NCBI RefSeq assembly: GCF_027118995.1
Contig: NZ_CP098242.1
Location: 1,775,001 to 1,839,000 of the forward strand
Direction: 5' to 3'
Length of the DNA stretch: 64,000 bases
Origin: Oxalobacter vibrioformis
GTDB lineage: Bacteria > Pseudomonadota > Gammaproteobacteria > Burkholderiales > Burkholderiaceae_D
A program made the translations under genes and the position numbers. Each line of letters begins with the position of its first letter. The first letter of the stretch is position 1. The notes below the pieces were generated by a model. The model saw nothing but the letters and a program-made list of their open reading frames with translations. It did no database searches and was not told where the DNA came from. Of the stretch, positions 1 to 9,165 are shown piece after piece.

Positions 1-103
1 GAAATCCAATGATAAGTACTAGGCTTGCGACAAGTAGGGCGGGACACGTGAAATCCTGTCTGAACATGGGGGGACCATCCTCCAAGGCTAAATACTCGTA
101 ATC

Positions 104-149
<46 letters not shown>

Positions 150-200
150 GGGAGGGGAGTGAAATAGATTCTGAAACCGTGTGCATACAAACAGTAGGAG

Positions 201-393
201 CCCCTGCTCTAATGGCTTTCGATGCGAAGCATCAAAAGCCCCATGCTGATGAAAAAGAATCCTGACAAGCTGGAGAGTTTGTTGGGGGATCTTCGATGCG
301 AAGCATCAAAAGACAATCAGGATGAAATAGAGCATTTGGACATTTGCGAAGCAAATGACTAATAGCGAGCGCAGAGAGCTATTAGAGCAGGGG
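201..393 (+). other. Intervening sequence (IVS) in helix 25 of 23S rRNA
   Basis: In E. coli helix 25 is a short hairpin between the flanks GGGAGC and GTGACTGCGTACC. Here the same flanks enclose about 190 extra nt. The ends pair as a 17-bp stem, cccctgctctaatggct (201-217) with agctattagagcagggg (377-393), with one G-U wobble. Elements of this shape are known at helices 25 and 45 in other bacteria and are cut out by RNase III, leaving a fragmented but working 23S rRNA. Excision here is inferred. The insert has no coding potential and contains three short hairpins built on gcgaagc. Confidence 0.88.
218..312 (+). repeat. Repeated GCGAAGC mini-hairpins inside the rRNA IVS
   Basis: A 21-nt sequence at 218-238 recurs exactly at 292-312. 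Each copy folds as gatgc-gaa-gcatc with extra flanking pairs. A third hairpin of different stem but the same core, catttgc-gaa-gcaaatg, lies just downstream at 341-357. GCGAAGC is a known very stable mini-hairpin. The repeats suggest internal duplication within the IVS. Confidence 0.8.
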
Positions 394-813
394 TGACTGC
401 GTACCTTTTGTATAATGGGTCAGCGACTTACATTCAGTGGCAAGGTTAACCGAATAGGGGAGCCGAAGAGAAATCGAGTCCGAATAGGGCGTCCAGTCGC
501 TGGGTGTAGACCCGAAACCAGGTGATCTACCCATGGCCAGGATGAAGATGCGGTAACACGCATTGGAGGTCCGAACCCACTAACGTTGCAAAGTTAGGGG
601 ATGAGCTGTGGGTAGGGGTGAAAGGCTAAACAAACCTGGAGATAGCTGGTTCTCTCCGAAAACTATTTAGGTAGTGCCTCAAGTATCACCACCGGGGGTA
701 GAGCACTGTTATGGCTAGGGGGTCATCGCGATTTACCAAACCATTGCAAACTCCGAATACCGGTGAGTGCGAGCTTGGGAGACAGACGTCGGGTGCTAAC
801 GTCCGGCGTCGAG

Positions 814-849
<36 letters not shown>

Positions 850-1713
850 GATTGGCTAAGTGGCAAACGAAGTGGGAAGGCAGAAACAGTCAGGAGGTTG
901 GCTTAGAAGCAGCCATCCTTTAAAGAAAGCGTAATAGCTCACTGATCGAGTCGTCCTGCGCGGAAGATGTAACGGGGCTAAGCCAGTCACCGAAGCTGCG
1001 GATATCCTTTTGGATATGGTAGGAGAGCGTTCTGTAGGCCGTAGAAGGTGTGTTGAAAAGCATGCTGGAGGTATCAGAAGTGCGAATGCTGACATGAGTA
1101 GCGATAATGGGGGTGAAAAGCCCCCACGCCGAAAGCCCAAGGTTTCCTGTCCAACGTTCATCGGGGCAGGGTGAGTCGGCCCCTAAGGCGAGGCAGAGAT
1201 GCGTAGCTGATGGGAAGCAGGTTAATATTCCTGCACCGTCGTTAGATGCGATGGGGGGACGGATCGCGGAAGGTTGTCCGGGTGTTGGAAATCCCGGTTC
1301 TTGACTTAGAGGAGGCTGTCAGGCAAATCCGGCAGCGTAATCCAAGGGGTTGAGACGAGTGGCCATGTGCCGCGAAGCAATTGGAAGTGGTTCCAAGAAA
1401 AGCCTCTAAGCTTCAGTCTAACGAGACCGTACCGTAAACCGACACAGGTGGGCGAGATGAGTATTCTAAGGCGCTTGAGAGAACTCGGGAGAAGGAACTC
1501 GGCAAATTGGTACCGTAACTTCGGGATAAGGTACGCCCTTGTATCTTGACTGGCCTGCGCCAGGAGGGAGAAGGGGTTGCAATAAAAAGGTGGCTGCGAC
1601 TGTTTATTAAAAACATAGCACTCTGCAAACACGAAAGTGGACGTATAGGGTGTGACGCCTGCCCGGTGCTGGAAGATTAAATGATGGGGTGAGAGCTCTT
1701 GATTGAAGTCCCA

Positions 1714-1795
<82 letters not shown>

Positions 1796-1868
1796 CGATG
1801 GCCACACTGTCTCCTCCCGAGACTCAGCGAAGTTGAAATGGTTGTGATGATGCAATCTACCCGCGGCT

Positions 1869-1900
<32 letters not shown>

Positions 1901-2203
1901 CTTTGCATTGGACTTTGAACCAATCTGTGTAGGATAGGTGGGAGGCTTTGAAGCGTGAACGCTAGTTTGCGTGGAGCCAACCTTGAAATACCACCCTGGT
2001 TTGTTTGAGGTTCTAACCTTGGCCCGTTATCCGGGTTGGGGACAGTGCATGGTAGGCAGTTTGACTGGGGCGGTCTCCTCCTAAAGTGTAACGGAGGAGT
2101 TCGAAGGTACGCTAGGTACGGTCGGAAATCGTGCTGATAGTGCAATGGCATAAGCGTGCTTAACTGCGAGACTGACAAGTCGAGCAGGTACGAAAGTAGG
2201 ACA

Positions 2204-2277
<74 letters not shown>

Positions 2278-2303
2278 TCCTCCCAAGAGTTCATATCGAC
2301 GGG

Positions 2304-2346
<43 letters not shown>

Positions 2347-2351
2347 TAGTC

Positions 2352-2384
<33 letters not shown>

Positions 2385-2854
2385 TGGTACGTGAGCTGGG
2401 TTTAAAACGTCGTGAGACAGTTTGGTCCCTATCTGCCGTGGGCGTTGGAAGTTTGAGGAGGGCTGCTCCTAGTACGAGAGGACCGGAGTGGACGAACCTC
2501 TGGTGTACCGGTTGTCACGCCAGTGGCATCGCCGGGTAGCTAAGTTCGGAAAAGATAACCGCTGAAAGCATCTAAGCGGGAAACTTGCTTCAAGATGAGA
2601 CTTCCCGGAGGCTTGACCTCCCTAAAGAGTCGTTCGAGACCAGGACGTTGATAGGCTGGGTGTGGAAGCGCAGTAATGCGTTAAGCTAACCAGTACTAAT
2701 TGCTCGTGAGGCTTGTCCCTATAACATTGATTGTTGTAGGAAGCTAAGCTTACATAAAAAATATAAGCGTATGTCGTTATGCATCACGCCTAAGCTTCTT
2801 TACTTTATTCCCAGATTGGATCATCTGATTTATACTCAGGTGGTCAACAAGTTA

Positions 2855-2970
2855 TGCCTGATGACCATAGCAGGTTGGTACCACTCCTTCCCATCCCGAA
2901 CAGGACAGTGAAACGATTCTGCGCCGATGATAGTGCTGAAACCAGTGTGAAAGTAGGTTATTGTCAGGCA
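2855..2970 (+). rRNA. rrf: 5S ribosomal RNA
   Basis: About 116 nt, 135 nt after the 23S gene. The ends pair (tgcctgat with gtcaggca) and the interior has the conserved 5S core with cccatcccgaacaggacagt. It is followed after a few bases by a strong terminator, so it closes the rRNA operon. No tRNA is found between the 23S and 5S genes or after the 5S gene. Confidence 0.95.
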
Positions 2971-2978
2971 ATTATATG

Positions 2979-3017
2979 AAAACCCCCATATCCGTAAGGA
3001 TGTGGGGGTTTTACTTT
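2979..3017 (+). terminator. Rho-independent terminator of the rRNA operon
   Basis: Stem aaaacccccatatcc / ggatgtgggggtttt with loop gtaa, followed by a T-rich stretch. It lies directly after the 5S rRNA. Confidence 0.88.
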
Positions 3018-3057
3018 TAAAGCTCCCTTCACACATCCCCATGATGTGTTAACCACC

Positions 3058-3096
3058 AAAAAATCCACTGGCCCATAAAGCAGTGGATTTTTTTTT
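3058..3096 (+). terminator. Second terminator-like hairpin after the rRNA operon
   Basis: A perfect 10-bp stem, aaatccactg (3061-3070) with cagtggattt (3081-3090), followed by a run of T and preceded by A residues, so it could work in both directions. It probably acts as a backup terminator for the rRNA operon. Confidence 0.75.
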
Positions 3097-4141
3097 AATC
3101 ACGCAAAAACCACCACCCAAATGCTTCTCTTGTCTTACCGGGCAGCTCATCATGTGACAGCGGGTATTGCACTGGGCGAGCCTCATCCTCGCAGCAGGTA
3201 TACGATGCCGATGAACTGCCTCCACATAATCAAAGGCTTGTAATAAAGACTGAAATTACAAAGTAGAAAAATTCACAGGGCGGGATTTCTCGTGATGGTG
3301 GCCGCGCTGGGTCTGGGTGCAGATAGAGTGGCTCATGTAGTAGTTGTATCCCCCGCACGGGTTGACGGTCAATATCAGCCTTATTGCCGTCTCTAAACCT
3401 ATTAAATGAAATAGATATCCGTCGGGGCGTCAACGCTTCCCGCTTATCCTCAGCTATCCCTCAGCTATCCCGCGCAGATCACAGTCTTCAGGATGCTTCC
3501 CGGCTCGTCTCCAGGAAATTGGCGCAAACCCGACAGCAGCAACGGAAAAGAGCCGTAGTTCGAAAGTGGCCTCCTGACCGGGAAATATCGGAATTACAGG
3601 GGATGGACTGAAGGTGTTGCCTACCTGTTTTCGCGGTACCGGCATTTCCCGGAGGCGGAATCATTTACCCTTTCAAGGCGGAGCGGATAGAAGGGAAGGC
3701 GCCGCCTGGCGAATGGGCAGGAGCGTTTCCGGCTGATGAAAAGCGATGCGATTTGAGCCAATTATTTTCTGGAGCGACTGATGAAAATTGCCGGTTTCGG
3801 TTGTTCGAAATAAATAAATATGAAAGATCTTAATGAATATTAATGAAAAATAATTAATTTTATTATTTTTCCGGATGTGTGAAAAAGTTCAAGTCCGCAA
3901 GGCGCGAATGTTTGGCTCTCCGCATGAAATGGATCGTTTCACCGCGCCTTCATTGAAACAGTTTTCCGGTCGGTTTCTGTATTTTTTTTCGTACTTCTGT
4001 GCGTCCGAGAAGTGGCTCCGATTGTTTGGACAGGATTTTGTCCTGCTTAAGTGTGTTCCTTGCGGTTAAAGGGTTATCCACGGTGCCGCCTTCAGCAATA
4101 AAGGTGCTGGAGGCGAGTGCGGTGGGTAACCCGTTCATCAC
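3097..4141. other. Gene-poor stretch, probably decayed sequence
   Basis: No convincing gene was found on either strand in about 1 kb. Short open frames occur. One on the plus strand at about 3611-3833 lacks a start codon and reads like a protein tail ending FRLFEINKYERS, but I cannot assign it. The stretch at about 3820-3870 is very AT-rich. A short tandem duplication of ctcagctatcc lies near 3448-3470. Lying between an rRNA operon and a broken insertion sequence, it is best read as a genomic scar with gene remnants. Confidence 0.45.
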
Positions 4142-4971
4142 CTACGCTGCCATTTCCGGCTGGTGCAGGTTGTCATAGTAAAACCGATCCGGTGGTATGC
4201 CGTCAAGCGATTGGTGTGGCCGTTTCCGGTTATAAAAATCAAGATAGCGCCCGATCCCCTGTTTTACCGCGCTTACCGTGTCATAGGCACGCAGATAAAT
4301 ATCCTCATACTTGAGGGTTTTCCACAGGCGCTCAACAAACACGTTATCCCGCCAGGCACCCTTGCCATCCATGCTGATGGCAATCTGATGGGCTTTGAGC
4401 AGCTGCGTAAATTCCAGGCTGGTGAACTGACTGCCCTGGTCGGTATTGAAGATATCCGGCCTGTCATGGCGGTGGATTGCTTCCTCGAGTGCTTCGATAC
4501 AGAAGTCCGCTGTCAGGGTGTTCGATATACGCCAGGACAGCACTTTGCGGCTGGCCCAATCCATCACGGCGAACAGATAAACAAACCCGCGTTTCATCGG
4601 AATATAGGTGATGTCTCCTGCCCACACATGATTGGGACGGGTGATCTCCAATTGCGCAGCAGGTACGGATAAACCGGATGGGCCGGATGACGCCGACTGG
4701 TATTGGGCTTCCTGTAGATCGCCGATATCCCCATCTTCTTCATCAGCGTGCCAATGCGCTTTCTGCCAACTTCATACCCCTCAAAACGCAACAGGTCGCG
4801 CAGCATCCGGCTGCCCGCAAACGGATACTCAAGATGCAACTCGTCCATTCGGCGCATGAGAGCAAGGTCTTCCGGCCTTGTCTCACAGGATCGGTAGTAG
4901 GCCGTCGATCTGGAAAGTGACAATATCTGGCATTGCCGGACAACCGACAAGTTGTGGGTACGGTCTATCAT
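4142..4971 (-). pseudogene. IS3-family transposase OrfB, frameshifted
   Basis: This is the catalytic DDE half of the transposase. The first part, from MIDRTHNLSVV at 4971, holds the HTH_21-like segment. The second part, ending NLHQPEMAA at 4142, holds the integrase core with HVWAGDITYIP, FNTDQGSQFTS and the Glu in DNVFVERLWKTLKYE. The two parts lie in different frames. The join is near 4648-4655, where cgcaattggag appears to lack one base relative to an expected LRNLEITRPNHVW. The break is inside OrfB, not at the programmed OrfA/OrfB site, so it is most simply an inactivating deletion, or a sequencing error. Confidence 0.8.
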
Positions 4972-5273
4972 TCTTTTGCGCTCAGCAATCCCGCCTTGGT
5001 GAGCGCGCCGCTTAAAAAATCGATTTCCAGCGCCTGTTGACCAATCTTGGCATGCAGTACCTTCAAATCCGGATCTGCCTTGCCAACGGGCTTCTTGCCT
5101 TCAAAAACATGGCCAGCGTTCTCTTGCAACTGTCGTTTCCATTCGGTGACCAGGTTGGGGTGAATTTCATACTGTTGTGCTATCTCGGCTATCGTCCTGT
5201 CTCCCCTGAGCGCCGCCAGCGCCACTTTGCCCTTGAATACGCTTGAATGGTTTCTTCTGCTTCTTTTGCTCAT
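4968..5273 (-). CDS. IS3-family transposase OrfA
   Basis: This 101-residue protein starts MSKRSRRNHSS. It is the DNA-binding half of an IS3-family transposase: a helix-turn-helix (roughly residues 10-50, with the typical IAEIAQQYEIHPNLVTEWK) is followed by a coiled region ending in ALTKAGLLSAKE. Its stop overlaps the orfB start (aatga). In IS3 elements a -1 frameshift in this overlap normally makes the OrfAB fusion; an aaaag run is present. A longer reading from 5327 is open, but ATG at 5273 gives the standard family start. Confidence 0.85.
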   Translation of the reverse strand: MSKRSRRNHSSVFKGKVALAALRGDRTIAEIAQQYEIHPNLVTEWKRQLQENAGHVFEGKKPVGKADPDLKVLHAKIGQQALEIDFLSGALTKAGLLSAKE

Positions 5274-5528
5274 GATTTCGCTCCCTTTGACTGCTTCGCA
5301 GCCACTATTGTGAAGCAAAAAACTCACTTATAAATCTGTCCTAATTCCCGGGGCCACTTCTCCGGCAGGTGGTGTGCTTCGGCTTTTTTTGCGGCACTGA
5401 TCATGGGGCCGATCTCGCCGGGGGAGTCAAAAAATCCGAATCGCTGACCGATTGATTTTTCTCTTCGTAACCAATTGTTTTGTTTGTGTATTTTTTCTCG
5501 CGTGTCGTCGGAATGCGCGGATTACTTT

Positions 5529-5557
5529 TTGCAATGTCAAAAAAGATATGTTATACC
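5529..5557 (+). promoter_or_regulatory. Probable sigma-70 promoter of the proXWV operon
   Basis: TTGCAA at 5529-5534 and TATACC at 5552-5557 are 17 bp apart, about 180 bp before the proX start. The rest of 5357-5737 holds no gene. A remnant of other sequence at 5357-5500 is unassigned. Confidence 0.5.
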
Positions 5558-5737
5558 TAAAAAAGGACCTGTTTTTTTGAGAAAAGAAAAATTAAACAAA
5601 AGACGAGTTATTAAGCAGAAATAATCAGCTTTTATCATAAGTTGCGATCTTTTTCAATAAAGAGAAAAAGGGGAGTCAGCGATTTCGCAAGTTCCTTTGA
5701 TGCCGAAAACCGTTTGATAGCAAAAGAGAGAGAAAGT

Positions 5738-6790
5738 ATGAGCAAAAAGGAAAACATAAAAAAACTGATCAGGCATGTTGCCCTTGCCGCCGGCCTGGCA
5801 TCGGCTTTTGCCGTGAGCGCTCCGGCTGTTGCCCAGGTCTGTGAGGTGTCCCGTCCGGTTGTTTTTGCCAATCTGGATTGGGATGCCAACGGATTTCACA
5901 TGGAAGTGGCCAAACGGATTGTCGAGGCGGGCTATGGCTGCCGTACCGATCATTTGAGCGGTTCTACCCTGCCGATGTTTCAGGGGATGGTCCGTGGCGA
6001 TATCGATGTCACGATGGAAACCTGGCTGAGCAACCTGTCGGATGTCTATGACAAGGCGGTTGCCGATGGAAAAGTGGTTCAGGTCGGCGTCAACTATGAT
6101 GATGCCAAACTGGGCTGGTATGTGCCGCGTTACCTGATCGAGGGGGATGCGAAGCGTCATATTCCGGCGCGGGCACCGGATCTGAAATCGGTATTCGATT
6201 TACCCAAATACAAGGCGCTTTTCCGTGACCCGGAAGAGCCGCAGAAAGGCCGTTTTTACAACGGGATTCTCGGCTGGACGCTTGAGGCAACCAGTACGCG
6301 CAAGCTGCAGGCCTACGGGTTGAATGACAGCTTTACCAATTTTCATTCAGGCACCGGGGCTGCGCTTGATGCGGCGATCAGCAGCGCTTATGAGCGCGGC
6401 CGACCGATTGTCTTTGCCTATTGGGGGCCGACATGGATTCTGGGCAAGTACGATATGGTGATGCTGGAGGAGCCGCCTTTCGACAAGGAAAAATGGGCGC
6501 GCCTTATTAATCCCAGGCAGAGCCCTGAGGGTGCCGGTGTTGCATTCCCGGATGTTTCCGTGCTGGTTGTTGTGAGCAAAAAGTTTCACCAGCAGGCCCC
6601 CAAACTGGTGGACTTTCTTTCAAAGTATCGCACCAGCAACAAGCTGACATCGGATGCACTGGCATATATGCAGGCCAACAAGGGCGTAACGGCAAAAGAT
6701 GCCGCGCTGCATTTCCTGAAAACCCGGCAGGATATCTGGGAAAAATGGATTCCTGCCGATGTGGCAGCCAGGGTGAAAGCCTCCCTCTGA
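5738..6790 (+). CDS. proX: Glycine betaine/choline ABC transporter, substrate-binding protein (ProX/OpuAC type)
   Basis: This is the periplasmic binding protein (350 residues) of an osmoprotectant importer. The start MSKKENIKK at 5738 follows an agagagagaaag ribosome-binding site. It precedes a signal peptide whose cleavage site is likely after APAVAQ. The mature part is an OpuAC domain, with NLDWDANGFHMEVAKRI and GDIDVTMETWLSN, which in the family helps form the aromatic cage for the quaternary amine. The permease and ATPase genes follow. Whether the substrate is glycine betaine, choline or proline betaine cannot be told from sequence; the gene name is by family. Confidence 0.85.
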   Translation: MSKKENIKKLIRHVALAAGLASAFAVSAPAVAQVCEVSRPVVFANLDWDANGFHMEVAKRIVEAGYGCRTDHLSGSTLPMFQGMVRGDIDVTMETWLSNLSDVYDKAVADGKVVQVGVNYDDAKLGWYVPRYLIEGDAKRHIPARAPDLKSVFDLPKYKALFRDPEEPQKGRFYNGILGWTLEATSTRKLQAYGLNDSFTNFHSGTGAALDAAISSAYERGRPIVFAYWGPTWILGKYDMVMLEEPPFDKEKWARLINPRQSPEGAGVAFPDVSVLVVVSKKFHQQAPKLVDFLSKYRTSNKLTSDALAYMQANKGVTAKDAALHFLKTRQDIWEKWIPADVAARVKASL

Positions 6791-6803
6791 TGATATCCGT
6801 GGG

Positions 6804-6831
6804 CCCAGGCGGCATTGCCGCTGCCTGGGCT
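6804..6831 (+). promoter_or_regulatory. Intergenic hairpin between proX and proW
   Basis: gcccaggc (6804-6811) pairs with gcctgggc (6824-6831), with further pairing ggc/gcc inside. There is no T tract, so it is not a classic terminator. Such hairpins after a binding-protein gene often stabilise its mRNA and lower expression of the downstream permease; that role is inferred. The whole 190-bp gap holds no gene. Confidence 0.5.
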
Positions 6832-6980
6832 GGTGTGTGTGAAAACACGCACGTCCTTTTTCAATCCGTACAGAACCGAAAGGATACGTCATTCAGTCAT
6901 CCTGAACTGCGGTGTCCGTTCGTTAACCCTGTTACCCAATTGCACAATCCTTTGGCAGCAAGGGGCTGTCCCTGAAAAGT

Positions 6981-7844
6981 ATGTTTCCAGAAAATCTGCA
7001 GTTTCCAATAGAGCAGCCCGTCAATGATTTCGTGGACTGGCTGGTACGCACGCACGGTGAATCGTTCGAGGCATTTTCTTCCGTCATCCTGAATCTGCTG
7101 TTAAAAGTCGAGGGACTGTTGCGTTATCTTCCCTGGTGGGGCGTCATTCTCATTGTTGCAGCCCTGATCTTCGGCGCCAGCCGCAAGCTGGCATTGACCC
7201 TGATGGTGGTCATTTCGATGATGCTCATCGGCGTGCTTGGCATGTGGGACCTGGCGATGCAAACGCTTGCCCTGATGATTTTCGCCGTGCTGGTCACCAT
7301 TGTGCTGGGCATTCCGCTTGGCATCCTGATGGCGTTGTCACCGCGTATGCGCTGGCTGCTTGACCCGATGCTGGACGCCATGCAGACGCTGCCCAGTTTT
7401 GTTTATCTGATCCCGGCGATGATGCTCTTCGGCCTGGGCAAGGTGCCGGCCTTGTTTGCTACCGTGATTTATGCCGCGCCGCCGCTCATCCGGCTGACGG
7501 AACTGGGGATACGCAGTGTCAATGAGGATGCGGTTGAGGCATCGCTGGCGTTTGGCGCGACCCGCTCTCAGCTGTTGTTGAAAGTCCAGCTTCCGCTGGC
7601 GCTCCCTTCGCTGATGACGGGCATCAACCAGGCGACGATGATGGCGCTCTCGATGGTGGTAATTGCGTCAATGATCGGCGCGCGCGGTCTTGGCGAGCAG
7701 GTCCTGTACGGCATCCAGCGGCTTGATGTCGGGCGCGGATTCACCGCGGGCATTTGTATCGTATTGCTTGCGGTCGTGTTTGACCGCATCAACCAGGCCT
7801 GGGGGAAACGGTTGCAGACGCGCTTTGGAAAGGGGGTGTCGTAA
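6981..7844 (+). CDS. proW: Glycine betaine/choline ABC transporter, permease (ProW type)
   Basis: This 287-residue inner-membrane permease has about six hydrophobic segments (for example WWGVILIVAALIFGA and ALTLMVVISMMLIGVLGMW). Its EAA loop, EASLAFGATRSQLLLKVQLP, contacts the ATPase subunit. It belongs to the BPD_transp_1 family. The stop overlaps the start of the ATPase gene (taatg), so the two are translationally coupled. The N-terminal stretch MFPENLQFPIEQPVNDFVDW resembles the periplasmic or cytoplasmic leader of ProW proteins. Confidence 0.88.
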   Translation: MFPENLQFPIEQPVNDFVDWLVRTHGESFEAFSSVILNLLLKVEGLLRYLPWWGVILIVAALIFGASRKLALTLMVVISMMLIGVLGMWDLAMQTLALMIFAVLVTIVLGIPLGILMALSPRMRWLLDPMLDAMQTLPSFVYLIPAMMLFGLGKVPALFATVIYAAPPLIRLTELGIRSVNEDAVEASLAFGATRSQLLLKVQLPLALPSLMTGINQATMMALSMVVIASMIGARGLGEQVLYGIQRLDVGRGFTAGICIVLLAVVFDRINQAWGKRLQTRFGKGVS

Positions 7845-9016
7845 TGTCCGGTATCCAGATTCGGAACGTCACCAAGATTTTCGGGCCCAAACCGAAACAG
7901 GCGCTCGAAAAGGTGTATGAGGGCTGGGATAAAAGCCGGCTGCAGAATGAAGCGGGCCACGTGCTTGGCCTGAACAGGATCAACCTGGATATTGAGCCGG
8001 GCAAGACGACCGTGGTGATGGGATTGTCCGGTTCCGGAAAGTCGACATTGATCAGGCATCTGAACCGCCTGATTGAGCCGACGGCAGGCGAGATCCTGCT
8101 GGACGGCCAGGACATCATGAAACTCCGCTCCGGGGAATTGCGTGAAATGCGCCGCAATCGTTTTTCCATGGTGTTTCAGGGGTTCGCGCTGATGCCGCAC
8201 CTGAACATACTGGATAACGCGGCTTATGGACTGACGATCAGGGGCGGCAATAAAAAGAAGCGTCTTGAGGAGGCTGCGCGATGGCTTGAGCGCGTCGGCC
8301 TGGCCGGGTATGAGGCATCTTTTCCGGGGCAACTGTCCGGCGGGATGCAGCAGCGTGTCGGGCTGGCCCGTGCGCTGGCGACCGGCGCCGACATTCTTCT
8401 GATGGACGAGGCGTTTTCCGCGCTGGACCCACTGATCCGAAAGGACATGCAAACGCTGCTGATTGAATTACAGGCAGAACTGCAAAAGACCATTGTCTTT
8501 ATCACGCATGATCTTGACGAGGCCCTGTTCCTGGGCGACAAGATCGCCATATTGCGGGACGGCAACCTGGTGCAGACCGGAACGTCCAACGAGATTCTGC
8601 TTGAGCCGGCCGATGATTACGTGGATGAATTCGTGCGTGACGTCAACCGGGCGCGTGTCGTCACGCTCCGCTCGATCATGACTTCCGCGACGCGCCTCAA
8701 ACCCGGAGATACGCCGGACGATGTCATCAGGGAAACAAGGAGACTCTTTTACAAGTTTGCCTATATTGTTGACGACGATGATCGTTTCCTGGGCATTGTT
8801 TCGGCGGAGGAGGCCGAGCGGGCAAAGAAAAGGGGCCTGTCCGACCTGGCGGGGCTGATGCGTCCCATCAACCGTGTCCGGGACAATATTTTTATCGTTG
8901 ACGCGCTTGGAGAGATTCTGCACAGTCCCGCTCCCTTGCCGGTAGTTGACGAAGAGGAAAAGCTGGTTGGCATCATCAGCCCCCGAACGATCATTCGCGC
9001 CATCATGCGTGAATAG
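7844..9016 (+). CDS. proV: Glycine betaine/choline ABC transporter, ATP-binding subunit (ProV type)
   Basis: This is the ATPase of the importer (390 residues). Seen in order are Walker A GLSGSGKST, signature LSGGMQQRVGLARAL, Walker B ILLMDEAFSALD and the H-loop FITHDLDEA. A C-terminal CBS-type region (about residues 275-390, ending IISPRTIIRAIMRE) follows; in OpuA-type systems it senses ionic strength. The N-terminal extension before Walker A (KIFGPKPKQALEKVYEG) is typical of ProV. It overlaps the permease stop by one base. A weak hairpin without a T tract (9029-9048) follows the gene. Confidence 0.9.
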   Translation: MSGIQIRNVTKIFGPKPKQALEKVYEGWDKSRLQNEAGHVLGLNRINLDIEPGKTTVVMGLSGSGKSTLIRHLNRLIEPTAGEILLDGQDIMKLRSGELREMRRNRFSMVFQGFALMPHLNILDNAAYGLTIRGGNKKKRLEEAARWLERVGLAGYEASFPGQLSGGMQQRVGLARALATGADILLMDEAFSALDPLIRKDMQTLLIELQAELQKTIVFITHDLDEALFLGDKIAILRDGNLVQTGTSNEILLEPADDYVDEFVRDVNRARVVTLRSIMTSATRLKPGDTPDDVIRETRRLFYKFAYIVDDDDRFLGIVSAEEAERAKKRGLSDLAGLMRPINRVRDNIFIVDALGEILHSPAPLPVVDEEEKLVGIISPRTIIRAIMRE

Positions 9017-9165
9017 ATTTGGCAAATGCCGGCTGTAGGCGCAGCCGGTTCCCCATATTTCCAGCCGCCTGTTTCCCGGCTGGCTGTTTTCCGGTAAAGA
9101 CTGGTTTTCCGCGCGCTGGCGGGGAGAGCCTTTCTTAACCATAAAAAAGAAAGGACAACGAACAC

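Larger units (their letters stand above)
4142..5356 (-). mobile_element. IS3-family insertion sequence, decayed
   Basis: The unit holds orfA and orfB of an IS3-family element on the minus strand, overlapping by ATGA as usual. The upstream end is placed near 5356, where the minus strand begins tggccccgggaattaggaca, resembling IS3-type ends. I could not find a matching inverted repeat beyond the orfB stop, so the downstream end is unknown and may be lost. orfB carries a frameshift, so the copy is probably unable to move by itself. Confidence 0.75.

Noticed and set aside
4163..4672. 169-codon plus-strand frame over the IS3 transposase
   Set aside because: Shadow of OrfB on the opposite strand; its sequence shows no family features.
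4968..4975. Programmed frameshift between OrfA and OrfB as explanation of the broken OrfB
   Set aside because: The break is about 320 bp further on, inside OrfB, so programming at the usual site cannot account for it.
7568..8452. Long minus-strand frame across proW/proV
   Set aside because: Antisense to two clear transporter genes; long open antisense frames arise from codon bias.
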